A stretch of DNA of 64,000 nt from Auraticoccus monumenti (lineage in GTDB: Bacteria > Actinomycetota > Actinomycetes > Propionibacteriales > Propionibacteriaceae). Within the stretch, counting starts at the first letter, position 1. Each line of letters starts with the position of its first letter. Below are positions 27,380 through 36,258 of the stretch, piece after piece. The position numbers and the translations under genes were made by a program. The stretch covers positions 310,001 through 374,000 of the forward strand of contig NZ_LT629688.1 of NCBI RefSeq assembly GCF_900101785.1, given 5' to 3'. The notes beneath the pieces are model-generated. The model worked only from the letters and a program-made list of their open reading frames with translations. It made no database searches and was not told the origin of the DNA.

Positions 27380-27914
27380 GTGAGCACCCCGCCCGGACGC
27401 CTCGGTCTGCTGGTGCCTGAGCCACCGGCTGGACTCGCGCACCAACCGGTCGCTGGTCGGGCCGGCCCGCGCCGAGCACGTCCGCGAGCTCTGCCGCCGG
27501 CCGGTCGCCCCCGGCGTGCTGGCCTCCCGAGACGGGCAGGTCGTCGGCTGGGCCGCGGTCGCCCCGCGGTCGGAGCTGCCCATCGCCCGCTCCCGCACCA
27601 TCCCCGTCCTGGACGACCTGCCGGTGTGGTCGGTGTGGTGCATCAGGGTCCGCCCCGGCCACCGCGGCCAGGGCGTCTCCCACGCCCTGCTGGAGGGAGC
27701 CACGGCCTACGCCTACGAGCAGGGCGCCCCGGCCGTCGAGGGCTACCCGGTGGACAACCAGGGCCAGCGGGTCGACCTCACCATGGCCTTCGTGGGGACC
27801 CGGGCGCTCTTCGAGGCGCACGGCTTCGTGGTGGCCGCACCCACCTCCTCGGTCTCCAACGGGTTCCCGCGGGTGCTGGTGCGCCACCACCCCGACGGCG
27901 GCGGGGCGGGCTGA
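27380..27914 (+). pseudogene. GNAT acetyltransferase with apparent 5' frameshift
   Basis: The body (27384-27914) reads as a GNAT enzyme: CWCLSHRLDSRTNRSLVG, then GVLASRDGQVVGWAAVAPRS, and the acetyl-CoA loop IRVRPGHRGQGVSHALLEGA. That frame has a TGA at 27381-27383 and no usual start codon before the GTG at 27516, which would delete the first strand and helix. A GTG at 27380 sits seven bases after a TAGCCT box, exactly as in the other leaderless genes, but lies in another frame. One base gained or lost in the C/G-rich run 27386-27397 would join the two. It may be a true inactivation, a sequencing error, or a gene restarting at 27516. Confidence 0.65.
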
Positions 27915-27930
27915 CCGCCGCCGGCCCCCC

Positions 27931-28470
27931 TCAGGCCAGGTCCTCCAGCACCCGCCGGGTGGAGTCCCACAGCCGGGCGCGGACCAGCGTCCCGGGCGGC
28001 GGCGACGGGTCGAGGACGGACAGCGCCCGGGCCACCTGGTCGGCGTCCAGACGGTGGGCCACCGTGGTGTGCGGGACCCACCGTCCGACCTCGCAGTGGG
28101 CGACGCAGGGCGGGCCGAGGAGCTCCTGCACGCCCGCGTGCAGGGCCAGCAGCCCGGTGCTCACCACCAGCGTCCGCACCAGCACGTAGGGGCCGCTGCC
28201 GAACACCGAGAGCGCCCCGAGCCGCAGCGGGAGGGGCAGCCCCTGCTGCAGCCGGTCGGCCAGCGCCTCCCGGGCCGGACCCCGGGGCCGGCCGCCGGCC
28301 GGGTCGTCGGCCAGCACGTCGTCGGAGTGGACGCTGAGCGTGACGTGCGGGCGGTTGGAGGTCGAGCGGTGACGCGACAGGTTGGGCAGGTCGAGGCGTT
28401 CCAGGGCCTCCCAGTCCGCGCGGAGGCGCGTCTCGAAGGGGTCGTCCGGAAGCAGCTCGACGTGCAGCAC
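27931..28470 (-). CDS. 2H phosphoesterase (2'-5' RNA ligase-like)
   Basis: A 179-residue protein with the two histidine motifs of the 2H family: RPHVTLSV (about residue 42) and VPHTTVAHR (about 133). The family contains RNA 2',3'-cyclic phosphodiesterases and 2'-5' ligases. It is cytosolic. The GTG at 28470 is chosen because VLHVELLPDD is the expected first strand. Substrate is unknown. Confidence 0.82.
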   Translation of the reverse strand: MLHVELLPDDPFETRLRADWEALERLDLPNLSRHRSTSNRPHVTLSVHSDDVLADDPAGGRPRGPAREALADRLQQGLPLPLRLGALSVFGSGPYVLVRTLVVSTGLLALHAGVQELLGPPCVAHCEVGRWVPHTTVAHRLDADQVARALSVLDPSPPPGTLVRARLWDSTRRVLEDLA

Positions 28471-28512
28471 GCAGCCAGTATCGCCCGCCGGGGACGACCA
28501 CCGGCCGGTGCC

Positions 28513-28518
28513 TAGACT
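28513..28518 (+). promoter_or_regulatory. Leaderless -10 box for bpa
   Basis: TAGACT, seven bases before the ATG at 28526. Confidence 0.5.
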
Positions 28519-28525
28519 CGGGGTC

Positions 28526-29143
28526 ATGACGGAGAACCAGGCAGAGGGCGGGCGCGGGCAGGTGCCCGTCTACGCGGGGCAGACCGAGGACGGGCGCACC
28601 GTCGTGGTCACCCCCAACGGGATGGCGGTCGAGCAGGCCCCCGGCGCCGAGGGTGTCGAGGGCGAGGAGGTCGTGCCCGAGGTCGTCCAGGGCGGCCAGG
28701 AGGGCGAGGACGGCGGGGCCTCGGTGACCGACATGGTCGAGCAGCCCGCCAAGGTGATGCGGATCGGCACCATGATCCGCACCCTGCTGGAGGAGGTCAG
28801 GTCCTCCCCCCTCGACGACCCCAGCCGGGCCCGGCTTCGCGACATCCACGCCGGTGCGGTGCAGGAGCTCAAGTCCGGTCTCTCCGACGAGCTGGCCCAG
28901 GAGCTGGAGCGGCTGGCCGACCCCTTCACCGCCGACGAGGTCCCCTCCGACGCCGAGCTCCGGATCGCCCAGGCCCAGCTGGTCGGGTGGCTCGAGGGCC
29001 TGTTCCAGGGCATCCAGACCGCGCTCTTCGCCCAGCAGATGGCCGCCCGGGCCCAGCTGGAGCAGATGCGGCGCGCGCTGCCCGGAGGGGCGGAGCACCC
29101 GCCGCAGCCCGGACCGCAGCGCGGCAGCGGCATGTACCTCTGA
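28526..29143 (+). CDS. bpa: Bacterial proteasome activator (DUF2587)
   Basis: A 205-residue homologue of Bpa/PafE, an ATP-independent ring that opens the 20S proteasome gate. An acidic variable N-terminus (about 1-70) precedes the conserved four-helix domain (MRIGTMIRTLLEEVRSSPLDD...LVGWLEGLFQGIQTALFAQQM). The C-terminus ends GMYL, a hydrophobic-Tyr-X (HbYX) motif for docking into the proteasome alpha ring. The organism is therefore expected to have a Pup-proteasome system, though its other genes are outside the window. The gene is single and has its own terminator. Confidence 0.95.
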   Translation: MTENQAEGGRGQVPVYAGQTEDGRTVVVTPNGMAVEQAPGAEGVEGEEVVPEVVQGGQEGEDGGASVTDMVEQPAKVMRIGTMIRTLLEEVRSSPLDDPSRARLRDIHAGAVQELKSGLSDELAQELERLADPFTADEVPSDAELRIAQAQLVGWLEGLFQGIQTALFAQQMAARAQLEQMRRALPGGAEHPPQPGPQRGSGMYL

Positions 29144-29168
29144 CCCACCTCCCCTCCCGCTCCACCAC

Positions 29169-29200
29169 GGCGGGTGAATGCCTTTCGGCGTTCACCCGCC
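29169..29200 (+). terminator. Terminator after bpa
   Basis: A 14-base-pair stem (ten perfect outer pairs) with loop TTTC, followed by GTTCATTGTCT. It lies within the 341-base gap 29144-29484, which otherwise holds a palindrome at 29287 and the whiB-like leader. Confidence 0.8.
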
Positions 29201-29286
29201 GTTCATTGTCTCGGGCCGTGGCCGCCGCTTTTCTCGACCTCCAGGAATAGCTGCGTCCTGCAAGGTCGTGGACCACTCAGAATGCA

Positions 29287-29302
29287 TGAGTACCTGTACT
29301 CA
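29287..29302. promoter_or_regulatory. Palindrome upstream of the WhiB-HTH gene
   Basis: TGAGTACCTGTACTCA has perfect seven-base arms around two bases, about 180 bases before the WhiB-like gene. It looks like a dimeric-regulator operator; the regulator is unknown. Confidence 0.45.
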
Positions 29303-29484
29303 CAAGTGCTGAGGTAGGCGCACAGCGAGGTTCGGGTAGATGAGCACGCACAACCCCTGTGCAGAGGGGCGCGGGTCTGCCACGATTGGCGCGGCGCCGA
29401 AACGAGGGGGAACCGAACCGGGGGACCGGGACGTCACACCCTCCGGAAGCGCCACCTGAACCGCACATCCTGGGGGGAACCAGA

Positions 29485-30078
29485 ATGCTTTCTACGAACG
29501 GCCCCGTGCCGAGCTGCACCGAATTCTCCGACCTGTTCCAGCACCCCGTGCTGGACGAGGGTCTGAGTGCCGGAGCCGACGCCGACGAGCGCCGCCAGGC
29601 CACCATGATGGTGCGCAAGGCCCGCAACATCTGCGAGACCTGCCCCCTGCTCAAGAGCTGCCTCTACGACGCCGTGGTCAAGCACGACGTCGCCGGCTTC
29701 GTGGCCCAGACCACGCAGCGCCAGCGCGGCGAGATCCGCCGCCGCCTCGGCATCACCGTCGTCCCCGAGGACCTCGACACCCTGGCTGGCGTGATGTCAC
29801 CCAACCGCCAGGTCGACCACGACGAGGTGCTCCGCCTGCGCCGCGCCAACCCCGACGAGAGCCTGGAGACGCTGGCCCACCGCCTGGGCTGCTCCCTCTC
29901 CACCGTCAAGCGCCACCTGCGTCGCGCCCGCACCGACGCCGCCGGCCCGCAGCCCGAGCCCACCCGCCGACCCCGGCTCGACGAGGTCGTGGCGGCCACC
30001 CAGGACGTCCTGGCCGGGAGCCGGCGTCCGCGCACCGCGGCTCCCGCGGAGCGCCGGGTGGCCAGCACCGCCGCCTGA
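29485..30078 (+). CDS. WhiB-like iron-sulfur protein fused to a helix-turn-helix
   Basis: A 197-residue protein. The N-terminal part has the four WhiB cysteines (PSC near residue 11, then NICETC and KSC), which should bind a [4Fe-4S] cluster. The usual G[VI]WGG turn is replaced by AGFVAQTT. After a short linker, residues about 110-150 form a helix-turn-helix (ETLAHRLGCSLSTVKRHLRRA), and the basic tail is Pro/Arg-rich. Normal WhiB proteins are 80-130 residues and act on sigma factor; this one seems able to contact DNA directly. GGGGGGAA precedes the ATG. The target is unknown. Confidence 0.85.
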   Translation: MLSTNGPVPSCTEFSDLFQHPVLDEGLSAGADADERRQATMMVRKARNICETCPLLKSCLYDAVVKHDVAGFVAQTTQRQRGEIRRRLGITVVPEDLDTLAGVMSPNRQVDHDEVLRLRRANPDESLETLAHRLGCSLSTVKRHLRRARTDAAGPQPEPTRRPRLDEVVAATQDVLAGSRRPRTAAPAERRVASTAA

Positions 30079-30104
30079 GCGGCGTCGCGCCGGGTCGGGT
30101 GGTC

Positions 30105-31382
30105 TCACTCGTGGACGGGTGAGGCCCCCCGGCCGGACCGCAGCCGCTCGAGGCCGTTCATCAGGTGGTAGATCACGATGGCGGCCAGCGTGCCCAGGGC
30201 GATCCCGTTGAAGGTCAGGGCGCCGGCGGTGAAGGTGAAGTTGGCGATGCCGACCACGAGCGCCGTGGCCGCGGTGAACTGGTTGGCCGGCCGGGAGAAG
30301 TCGACCTGGTTGTCCACCCAGATCTTGACGCCGATGATCCCGATCAGCCCGTAGAGGGCGGTCGTCACCCCAGCGAGCACCCCCGCCGGGATGGTGTTCA
30401 CCAGCGCCCCGAACTTGGGGCTGAAGCCGAGCAGCACCGCGAACAGGGCGGCCACCCAGTAGGCGGCCGTGGAGTACACCCGGGTCGCGGCCATCACCCC
30501 GATGTTCTCCCCGTAGGTGGTCGTCCCGGACCCGCCGCCCGCACCGGCCAGCGTGGTGGCCAGGCCGTCGGCCAGCAGGGCCCTCCCGGTCAGCCTGTTG
30601 AGCGCCGGGTCGGTCATGTGGGCCACCGAGCGGACGTGGCCGACGTTCTCGGCCACCAGCACCAGCACCACGGGCAGGAACGCCGGCAGCGCCCACCACG
30701 CCGCACTCGGGGCGGTCAGCTCGGGCAGGCCGACCCAGGGCGCGGACCGCACCCCGCTGAGGTCGACCTGGCCGCTGAGCGCAGCGACCACGTAGCCGAT
30801 CACCACGCCGAGCACGATGGACATCCGGCCCAGCACGCCGCGCAGCAGCACCGTGCAGAGCAGGATCGCGGTCAGCGTGACCAGGGCCGTCACCGGTGCG
30901 GCGACGAAGTTGTCCCGGGCGGTGGGCGCCAGGTTCAGCCCGATCAGCGCGACGATCGCCCCGGCCACCACCGGCGGCATCAGGGCGTCGATCCAGCCGG
31001 TGCCGGTGCGGGTCACCAGCAGCCCGACCAGGGCGAGCAGGACACCGGTCACCACCACCCCGAACAGGGCGGCGGGCATCCCTCCCCCGGCGCTGGCCGC
31101 GGTGATCGGGGCGATGAAGGCGAAGGAGGAGCCGAGGTAGCTGGGCAGCCGGTTGCCGGTGACCAGCAGGAAGACGATGGTGCCGATGCCGGAGAAGAGC
31201 ACCGTCGTGGTGGGTGGGAAGCCGGTCAGCACCGGCACCAGGAAGGTGGCGCCGAACATGGCCACCACGTGCTGCAGCCCGAGGCCGATGGTGGCCGGCC
31301 AGCCAAGCCGCTCGCCGGGGTGCACCACCTCGTCCCCGGTGATCGTGCGGCCGTCTCCGTGCAGGGTCCAGGGAAGTCTCAC
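30105..31382 (-). CDS. uraA: Uracil/xanthine permease (NCS2 family)
   Basis: A 425-residue membrane transporter with 12-14 helices. NCS2 hallmarks include LGLQHVVAMFGATFLVPVLTG, the GSSFAFIAPI segment and ENVGHVRSVA containing the conserved Glu of helix 8. It should import uracil with protons; other nucleobases are possible. It starts 43 bases after the HAD gene on the same strand and may share the serS-HAD transcript. Confidence 0.93.
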   Translation of the reverse strand: MRLPWTLHGDGRTITGDEVVHPGERLGWPATIGLGLQHVVAMFGATFLVPVLTGFPPTTTVLFSGIGTIVFLLVTGNRLPSYLGSSFAFIAPITAASAGGGMPAALFGVVVTGVLLALVGLLVTRTGTGWIDALMPPVVAGAIVALIGLNLAPTARDNFVAAPVTALVTLTAILLCTVLLRGVLGRMSIVLGVVIGYVVAALSGQVDLSGVRSAPWVGLPELTAPSAAWWALPAFLPVVLVLVAENVGHVRSVAHMTDPALNRLTGRALLADGLATTLAGAGGGSGTTTYGENIGVMAATRVYSTAAYWVAALFAVLLGFSPKFGALVNTIPAGVLAGVTTALYGLIGIIGVKIWVDNQVDFSRPANQFTAATALVVGIANFTFTAGALTFNGIALGTLAAIVIYHLMNGLERLRSGRGASPVHE

Positions 31383-31405
31383 CGGGTGCTCCTCATGCGT
31401 GTGTC

Positions 31406-31439
31406 GTCAGAACCAGCGACTGTGGTCAGAACCAGCGAC
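31406..31439. repeat. 15-base direct repeat spanning the HAD gene's stop
   Basis: Two identical 15-base copies, 31406-31420 and 31425-31439, with a 19-base period. The second copy encodes the last residues and stop of the HAD protein; the first lies just beyond the stop. It looks like a small tandem duplication. Confidence 0.8.
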
Positions 31440-32244
31440 CGAGCTCGACCACGGTGCCGCCCTCGGCGAAGGGGCCGGTGACGTGGTCGGCGACGGCCTT
31501 GACCTCGTCGGGGGCCTCGCCCAGGGCGACCCCCCGACCGGCCCAGGCCAGCATCTCGATGTCGTTGCGGCCGTCCCCGAGGGCCAGCACGTCCTCGGCG
31601 GCGACCCCGAGCTCCTCGCAGACCAGGGCCAGCGCGGAGGCCTTGTCCACGCCCTCGGGGGAGATGTCGAGCCAGGCGGTGTAGCCGATGAAGTACGCCA
31701 CCCCGTGCAGACCGAGCCGCTCGGCGAGGGCGAGGAACTCCTCCTCGGTGGCGTCGGGGTCGCGCACCACCACCCGGGTGACCGGGCGGGCCGACAGGTC
31801 CTCGACGCTCTCGTAGACCAGCTGCCCGGTCAGGTCACCCTCGGGGAAGGCCCGGTTCAACCGGTAGCCGCGCCCGACCTCCTCCACCGCGATCCGGACG
31901 TCCGGACGGTGGGCCAGCGCGCTCTCGATCACCGGTCCGGGGTCGAAGGTGACCTGGCGCACCACCTCGGTGGGCGGGTGGCGCAGGGTCATCGCGCCGT
32001 TGGAGCAGACCACGTGACCCGGCGGGAGCCCGAGCGCCTCGAAGACCGACTCGGTGGCGTGCCAGCCGCGTCCGGTGGCCAGCACCACCGGCACCCCGGC
32101 GTCGACGACCCGCCGCACGCACGCCCTGACCTCCTCGGGCATGCTCCCGTCGCGGTGCAGCAGGGTGCCGTCGATGTCCAGGGCGACCAGCCGGGGACGC
32201 CAGCCGCCCGGCGCGCGCGAGCCGCCGCTCGGGGTCGGCGTCAC
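31426..32244 (-). CDS. HAD-superfamily Cof-type phosphatase
   Basis: A 272-residue HAD IIB hydrolase. Motif I is [13 protein letters not shown] (about residues 21-33), motif II VLATGRG, and motif [12 protein letters not shown] (about 217-226), with a cap domain between. The family dephosphorylates sugar phosphates, nucleotides or cofactors such as FMN. The GTG start overlaps the serS stop by four bases, so it is co-translated with serS, as is common in actinobacteria. The physiological substrate is unknown. Confidence 0.9.
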   Translation of the reverse strand: MTPTPSGGSRAPGGWRPRLVALDIDGTLLHRDGSMPEEVRACVRRVVDAGVPVVLATGRGWHATESVFEALGLPPGHVVCSNGAMTLRHPPTEVVRQVTFDPGPVIESALAHRPDVRIAVEEVGRGYRLNRAFPEGDLTGQLVYESVEDLSARPVTRVVVRDPDATEEEFLALAERLGLHGVAYFIGYTAWLDISPEGVDKASALALVCEELGVAAEDVLALGDGRNDIEMLAWAGRGVALGEAPDEVKAVADHVTGPFAEGGTVVELGRWF

Positions 32245-33518
32245 CGCTGGACCGGGACCAGGCGCTCGCGCCCACCGAGGTAGGGACGCAGCGCCTCGGG
32301 CAGGACCACCGAGCCGTCGGCCTGCTGGTGGTTCTCCAGCAGGGCGATGATCACCCGCGGCATCGCGCACAGGGTGCCGTTCAGCGTGGCCACCGGGGCG
32401 GTCCCTCCCTCGAAGCGGGCCCGGATGCCGAGCCGACGGGCCTGGAAGTCGGTGCAGTTGGAGGTCGAGGTGATCTCGCGGTAGCGCTGCTGGCTGGGGA
32501 ACCAGGCGTAGCAGTCGTACTTGCGGGCCGCGCTCATGCCGAGGTCCCCGGCGGCCAGCTCCAGCACCTGGTAGGGCAGCTCGAGGGCCTCGATGAACTC
32601 CTTCTCGAAGCCGAGCAGGGCGCGGTGCTGGGCCTCGGCGTCCTCGGGGGCGCAGTAGACGAACATCTCGACCTTGTCGAACCAGTGCACCCGGAAGATG
32701 CCGCGGGTGTCCTTGCCGTAGGAGCCGGCCTCGCGGCGGAAGGAGGGGCTGTAGCCGGCGTAGCGCAGCGGCAGCTTCGCCACGTCGAGGATCTCGTCGC
32801 TGTGGTAGGCCGCCAGCGGGACCTCGGCGGTGCCCACCAGGTAGAGGTCGTCGTCGGGCAGGTGGTAGACGTCCTGGGCGGCCTGGCCGAGGAAGCCGGT
32901 GCCCTCCATCGCCGACGGCTTGACCAGCGCCGGGGGCAGGATCGGGGTGAAGCCCCACGACAGCGCCTTGCTCATGGCCAGGTTGAGCAGGGCCAGCTCG
33001 AGCTCGGCCCCCTGCCCGGTCAGGAAGTAGAACCGCGAGCCCGACACCTTGGCGCCGCGCTCGGTGTCGATCGCGCTGAGGATCTCGCCCAGCTCCAGGT
33101 GGTCGCGCGGGTCGAAGCCCTCGGCCTCGAAGTCGCGGGCCGTGCCGACGGTCTCCAGCACCACGAAGTCGTCCTCGCCACCGGCCGGGACGTCGTCGGG
33201 CACCAGGTTCGGGACCCGGGCGAAGAGGGAGTCGAAGCGCACCCCCGCCGCGGAGGCGGCGGCGTCGAGCTGCTTCACCTCGGCGGCGAGCTCCTTCGTG
33301 CGGGCCAGCAGGGCGGCCTTCTCCTCACCCTGGGCCCGGGCGACCTCCTTGCCGAGGCCCTTCTGCTCGGCCCGACGCGCCTCGAAGCCGGCGATGGCCG
33401 CGCGTCGCTCCTCGTCGGCGACCAGCAGCTCGTCGACCAGCGCGGAGTCCTCACCGCGGGCACGCAGGGTCGCGCGGATGCGGTCGGGGTCGGTGCGCAG
33501 CAGCCTGGGGTCGATCAC
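32241..33518 (-). CDS. serS: Seryl-tRNA synthetase
   Basis: A 425-residue class II synthetase that charges tRNA-Ser. The N-terminal antiparallel coiled-coil arm (about residues 30-100, Glu/Lys/Ala-rich) reaches the long variable arm of tRNA-Ser. Motif 2 ([20 protein letters not shown]) and motif 3 ([21 protein letters not shown]) of the active site are intact. The GTG start follows TAGGCT by seven bases. Two of its substrate tRNAs are encoded at 15.7 and 18.3 kb. Confidence 0.99.
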   Translation of the reverse strand: MIDPRLLRTDPDRIRATLRARGEDSALVDELLVADEERRAAIAGFEARRAEQKGLGKEVARAQGEEKAALLARTKELAAEVKQLDAAASAAGVRFDSLFARVPNLVPDDVPAGGEDDFVVLETVGTARDFEAEGFDPRDHLELGEILSAIDTERGAKVSGSRFYFLTGQGAELELALLNLAMSKALSWGFTPILPPALVKPSAMEGTGFLGQAAQDVYHLPDDDLYLVGTAEVPLAAYHSDEILDVAKLPLRYAGYSPSFRREAGSYGKDTRGIFRVHWFDKVEMFVYCAPEDAEAQHRALLGFEKEFIEALELPYQVLELAAGDLGMSAARKYDCYAWFPSQQRYREITSTSNCTDFQARRLGIRARFEGGTAPVATLNGTLCAMPRVIIALLENHQQADGSVVLPEALRPYLGGRERLVPVQR

Positions 33519-33525
33519 GGCGGTC

Positions 33526-33531
33526 AGCCTA
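33526..33531 (-). promoter_or_regulatory. Leaderless -10 box for serS
   Basis: TAGGCT on the minus strand, seven bases before the GTG at 33518. Confidence 0.45.
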
Positions 33532-33609
33532 CCGACGCCGACGCCCTCCGCTCGACGACGTTCTGGCCCTGAGGATCAGCACGCGTCCGGCGGGCCCCCG
33601 CCGCTCACC

Positions 33610-33615
33610 TACGCT
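33610..33615 (+). promoter_or_regulatory. Leaderless -10 box for the PAP2-DGK gene
   Basis: TACGCT, eight bases before the ATG at 33624. It argues for that ATG rather than the in-frame TTG at 33615, which overlaps the box. Confidence 0.45.
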
Positions 33616-33623
33616 TGCACCCC

Positions 33624-35303
33624 ATGAGCGAACGCCGGCTGCCCCCCACCCTGGCGTGGGTGGTGGCGATCGGCTCGCTGGTCGCCTTCGCCGTGCTGGC
33701 CGGGTTGGTGGCCGGTGGCCACCTGGACGCCCTGGACCGGGCCACGGCCGCCCGGCCGCTGCGGCCGGGCTCGCCCGCGGAGGAGGTCTTCTCCGCGGTG
33801 GCGCTGCTCACCATGCCGGTCGTGCTCTACACCGTGGTGGTGGGTTTCGGACTCTGGTGCGCACGGCACCGGCTGCGGAACCTCGCGGTCGCCGTGCTCG
33901 CCGCGGTCCCCCTGGCCTGGGGAGGCAACTACGTCTGGAAGCACCTGGTGGAGCGGGAGCGACCGCCCTCCCCGCACGAGCTGATCAGCGCCACCGGCTA
34001 CGCCTTCCCCTCCGGCCACGCGACCGCGGTGGCGGTGCTGGTGGTCACGGTCAGCGCCACCATCATCCACACCCGGCAGGCGCGGCAGGTGACGGCGTCC
34101 TGGCGCCTGGGAGGCACCTCGCTGGTGCTGCTGGTGCTGCTGGACCGCTGGATCATGAGCGCGCACTGGGTCTCGGACCTGCTCGGCGGGCTGCTCTGGG
34201 GGGTGGCTGCGACGTCGCTGACCCTGCTGGTCGCCCGGGTCCGGGTGATGCCCTACGAGCTGGACCGCTTCGTGCACCCCCGGCTGGACCCGGAGCAGCC
34301 GCAGCGCACCTGCGCGGTGGTCTACAACCCGTCGAAGGTGACCGACTGGCCGAGCTTCCGGCGCCGGGTGGAGTACGAGCTGGCCGCCCGCCGCTACACC
34401 CCGCTGTGGCTGGAGACCACGGTCGGCGACCCCGGCCGGGCCATGACGGCGAGGGCCCTGCGCGAGGGGGCGGACCTGGTGCTGGGGGCCGGCGGTGACG
34501 GGACCATCCGGGTGGTCTGCGACGGGCTGGCCGGGACCGGCGTCCCCTTCGGGCTGATCCCGGCGGGCACCGGCAACCTGCTGGCCCGCAACCTCGGCGT
34601 GCCGCTGGACGAGACCACCGCGCTCAAGGTGGCCCTGGACGGGGTGGACACCCCGATCGACCTGGTCCGGCTGACCGTGGACGGCGAGCGTGAGGGTGAG
34701 CACTTCACCGTGATGGCCGGGCTGGGGATCGACGCGGTCATCATGGCCGCCACCAACCCCGACCTGAAGCGCGCGGTGGGTTCGGCGGCCTACTTCGTGG
34801 CCGCGGCCCGCAGCGCGTCCCACCCGCCCGTGCACGCCACCATCCGGGTCGACGACGGTCCGGTGCTCCGCCGCCGGGCCAGCGTCATCGTGATCGGCAA
34901 CGTCGGCTTCCTGCAGGGCGGGATCCCGCTGATGCCGGAGGCGAAGGCCAACGACGGCCTGCTGGACCTGCTGGTCGCCTCACCGGCCGGGGCGAAGGAC
35001 TGGGCCCGGATCGTGACCCGCGTGCTCACCCGCCGGGACCGCGACGAGGCCAAGCTGGACCGGCTCACCGGTCGCCGGGTCTCGATCCGGATCGACCGCA
35101 CCGACTGGTACGAGATGGACGGCGACACCGCGGGACGGTGCTCCTCGATGGTGGCCGAGGTGGTGCCCGGGGCGCTGGTGCTGCGGCTCCCGGCGGCCCA
35201 CCGCCAGGGTCTGGTCGACGAGGTCTCGATGGCTCTCGCGGCCGCCGACGCTCAGCGGGTGGAGCGGCGGAGCGAGGCCAGCCAGGCCACGGCCTCGGCG
35301 TAG
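33624..35303 (+). CDS. PAP2 phosphatase-diacylglycerol kinase fusion
   Basis: A 559-residue two-domain lipid enzyme. Residues about 1-205 form a PAP2 membrane phosphatase with six helices and its active-site motifs KHLVERERP, PSGHAT and SAHWVSDLLGG. Residues about 230-530 form a DagK-type kinase with the nucleotide motif GAGGDGTIRVV and IPAGTGNLLARNL. One chain could thus both phosphorylate and dephosphorylate lipids such as diacylglycerol or undecaprenol. The 3' end overlaps the convergent pheA by 52 bases. Confidence 0.93.
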   Translation: MSERRLPPTLAWVVAIGSLVAFAVLAGLVAGGHLDALDRATAARPLRPGSPAEEVFSAVALLTMPVVLYTVVVGFGLWCARHRLRNLAVAVLAAVPLAWGGNYVWKHLVERERPPSPHELISATGYAFPSGHATAVAVLVVTVSATIIHTRQARQVTASWRLGGTSLVLLVLLDRWIMSAHWVSDLLGGLLWGVAATSLTLLVARVRVMPYELDRFVHPRLDPEQPQRTCAVVYNPSKVTDWPSFRRRVEYELAARRYTPLWLETTVGDPGRAMTARALREGADLVLGAGGDGTIRVVCDGLAGTGVPFGLIPAGTGNLLARNLGVPLDETTALKVALDGVDTPIDLVRLTVDGEREGEHFTVMAGLGIDAVIMAATNPDLKRAVGSAAYFVAAARSASHPPVHATIRVDDGPVLRRRASVIVIGNVGFLQGGIPLMPEAKANDGLLDLLVASPAGAKDWARIVTRVLTRRDRDEAKLDRLTGRRVSIRIDRTDWYEMDGDTAGRCSSMVAEVVPGALVLRLPAAHRQGLVDEVSMALAAADAQRVERRSEASQATASA

Positions 35304-36205
35304 TCGTCGTCGGCGTGCCCGGCCGCGACGGTGGGGGCCACCTCGTCGGCGCGGGTGTAGGAGCCGAGGAACACCACCGCCTGGCAGATCCGGTGCAGAC
35401 CCATCACGGCCTCGGCCAGCCGGGCGTCGTCGAGGTGGCCCTCGGCGTCGATGGAGAAGCAGTAGCTGCCCAGCGTGGTGCGGGTGGGCCGGGACTCGAT
35501 CCGGCACAGGTTGACCCCGCGGCTGGCGAACTGGTCGAGGATCTCCAGCAGCGCACCGGAGCGGTCCCGGCGCATGAAGCAGACCAGCGTGGTCTTGTCC
35601 CGGCCGGTGCGGGGCGGCAGCTCACCGGGGCGGGAGACCAGCACGAAGCGGGTCTGGGCGTCGGGGTTGTCGGCGATGGCCTCGGCCGCGGCGACCAGAC
35701 CCTGGCTCCTCCCCGCGACGGGGGCGCAGATGGCGGCGTCGTAGCCGGAGTCCGGGTCGGCCACGGTGACGGCCGCGCCGGCGGTGGACCCGCGCTCGGT
35801 CACCGTGGCCGCCGGCAGGTGGGCGTCCAGCCAGCCGCGGCACTGGGCGGCCGCGTGCGGGTGGGTGATGACCTGACCGACGTCCTCCAGCCGGGTGCCG
35901 GGGCGCACGTAGAGGTCGAACTGGACGTCGATGACCGCCTCGCGGGTGATCACCAGCGGGGCGCCGTAGGTGAGGGCGTCCAGGGTCGCGCTCACCCCGC
36001 CCTCGACGGAGTTCTCGATCGGCACCAGGACCGCGTCCACCTCCCCGCTGCGGACCGCGTGCAGCGCCGCCGGCACGGACGGGTAGGGCCGCGGCTCGGT
36101 GCTGGTCAGGCCGAGACCGAGCAGGGCCTGGTGGGTGAAGGTGCCGGCCGGCCCGAGGTAGCCGTAGCTGGTCGGCGGGTCGGTGGGTCCGGCGAGGTCT
36201 GGCAC
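35252..36205 (-). CDS. pheA: Prephenate dehydratase
   Basis: A 317-residue cytosolic enzyme converting prephenate to phenylpyruvate for phenylalanine synthesis. The catalytic domain has GPAGTFTHQALL, VPIENSVEGGV and NPDAQTRFVLV (the essential TRF). A C-terminal ACT domain (GALLEILDQFASRGVNLCRIESRP) gives feedback inhibition by phenylalanine. It has no chorismate mutase domain. The GTG start lies six bases after TAGGGT. The C-terminal coding region overlaps the opposite lipid kinase gene. Confidence 0.97.
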   Translation of the reverse strand: MPDLAGPTDPPTSYGYLGPAGTFTHQALLGLGLTSTEPRPYPSVPAALHAVRSGEVDAVLVPIENSVEGGVSATLDALTYGAPLVITREAVIDVQFDLYVRPGTRLEDVGQVITHPHAAAQCRGWLDAHLPAATVTERGSTAGAAVTVADPDSGYDAAICAPVAGRSQGLVAAAEAIADNPDAQTRFVLVSRPGELPPRTGRDKTTLVCFMRRDRSGALLEILDQFASRGVNLCRIESRPTRTTLGSYCFSIDAEGHLDDARLAEAVMGLHRICQAVVFLGSYTRADEVAPTVAAGHADDDYAEAVAWLASLRRSTR

Positions 36206-36211
36206 CCGGCC

Positions 36212-36217
36212 ACCCTA
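36212..36217 (-). promoter_or_regulatory. Leaderless -10 box for pheA
   Basis: TAGGGT on the minus strand, six bases before the GTG at 36205. Confidence 0.5.
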
Positions 36218-36258
36218 GACGCCACCCGTCCCCGGCCGGCCCTGCATCTCAGCCGGGC

